A stretch of DNA of 63,271 nucleotides from Branchiostoma floridae (lineage: Eukaryota; Chordata; Leptocardii; Amphioxiformes; Branchiostomatidae). Position 1 is the first letter of the stretch, and the number at the start of each line of letters is the position of its first letter. The stretch covers positions 10,488,930 through 10,552,200 of the forward strand of contig NC_049981.1 in the NCBI RefSeq assembly GCF_000003815.2, given 5' to 3'. Below the pieces are notes generated by a model. That model did not search any database and was not told the DNA's origin. It worked only from the letters and a program-made list of their open reading frames with translations. Shown here in pieces: positions 62,545 to 63,271 of the stretch. The position numbers and the translations under genes are program-made.

Positions 62545-63271
62545 TTACAGTTGTCGTGCATAAAGTTCTAAGTCTAAGTCTACTAGTATTTCCTCAATTG
62601 ATGCTGAACGCTACTCTTTCAGTTGGAGTTTATACTTATACCAAGGAGTTTATATAATCTTCCTTATACCAAGGAGCTTTTATCAAGGCTTGATAAAAGC
62701 CCCTTGCTTATACCGTGTTATAGTTAACTATTATATATTAATATCACACTAGCTGAAGCTCTGGAGACATGCATGCGATTTGATAAAGAAACAGCCCGGT
62801 GGATGCAGAATTCACAAGACATCAAACCTATGAGAAGTGCGACTAAAGTGTTTCCTGGATGAAGAATAAAGGTAATCACATTGTTGTATTTTTTCCATAA
62901 AAGGGAGATGTTTGTAATTGCAAATGTTATCTTGTTATCGTCAATTCATTCTGCCGTAAAAGCCCAGAGACGAACCACAAAATACATTCAGACAACTGGC
63001 AGTAACAGGAATAGACAGATATGCTGCCCTCTCTTACCTCTATCTTACTGAAGAGAATTATTACACTGTGACGGAGGGGAACCTCCGACGACAGAGTATT
63101 GTTTTTCGACGATGTGATGAGTGTCACCTGTTCCATTTGCCGCATTCGTCATGTGATATATGTGATATATGTGTCATCTGCACGCAGCTGCGAGACATTA
63201 AACATAATGCACATTGTTTATATTCACGGTAGCTGCTTTTATAATGCATGTAATTAATGTCAGGAATTACT
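62545..63271. other. Window end, no supported gene
   Basis: AT-rich sequence with only short open frames. A stretch near 62645-62705 repeats TATACCAAGGAG and contains a TTTATCAAGGCTTGATAAA hairpin. Confidence 0.4.

Overview
This window is a piece of an invertebrate-chordate genome, most probably amphioxus (Branchiostoma); the species is an inference. The evidence is spliced genes with GT-AG introns, very high identity to vertebrate PRPF3, SLC25A29, SLC22 and K2P channel families, TTAGGG-type repeats, and a dense load of short inverted-repeat transposons. There is no sign of bacterial gene organisation. Three runs of N (1383-1891, 15603-15702, 58757-59063) are assembly gaps.

Layout, left to right. 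(1) 1-6300: a tandem segmental duplication around an SLC25A29-like mitochondrial basic amino-acid carrier. The right copy (3905-4771, minus strand) is intact; the left copy (about 187-477) is a 5' fragment. (2) 7858-23179, plus strand: a complete 15-exon PRPF3 gene (U4/U6 snRNP Prp3). Its intron 4 holds a nearly complete DIRS-type tyrosine-recombinase retrotransposon (10900-16043) with three open reading frames, inverted terminal repeats and an internal complementary region. (3) 26964-32332, plus strand: a six-exon two-pore-domain K+ channel gene. Its last exon is preceded by seven tandem partial copies of itself. Intron 1 carries a Penelope-like retroelement fragment with a hammerhead ribozyme-like motif. 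(4) 35196-45125, minus strand: a 12-exon SLC22-type organic ion transporter. One pogo-like MITE abuts its exon-4 splice donor and another lies just past its stop codon. (5) 47990-52152, plus strand: a second K2P channel with the same six-exon structure and identical intron phases as the first. (6) 52153-63271: no recognisable cellular gene; MITEs, short telomere-like blocks, and an unclassified 3.7 kb repeat-bounded segment (55468-59147) with a GC-rich repeat array.

The genes do not form an operon or pathway. They are independent eukaryotic loci: RNA splicing, mitochondrial transport, plasma-membrane transport and K+ leak conductance. The two K2P genes are a local duplicate pair with the SLC22 gene between them in the opposite direction.

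The most interesting signals are: the hammerhead-like fold inside an insertion flanked by a 13-bp target-site duplication, plus three or four decayed relatives elsewhere in the window; the decoy terminal-exon array in the first K2P gene; the transposon that replaces all but three bases of a splice donor's intronic side; and a paralogous empty site that proves one MITE insertion. I did not find a clearly novel defence or enzymatic system.
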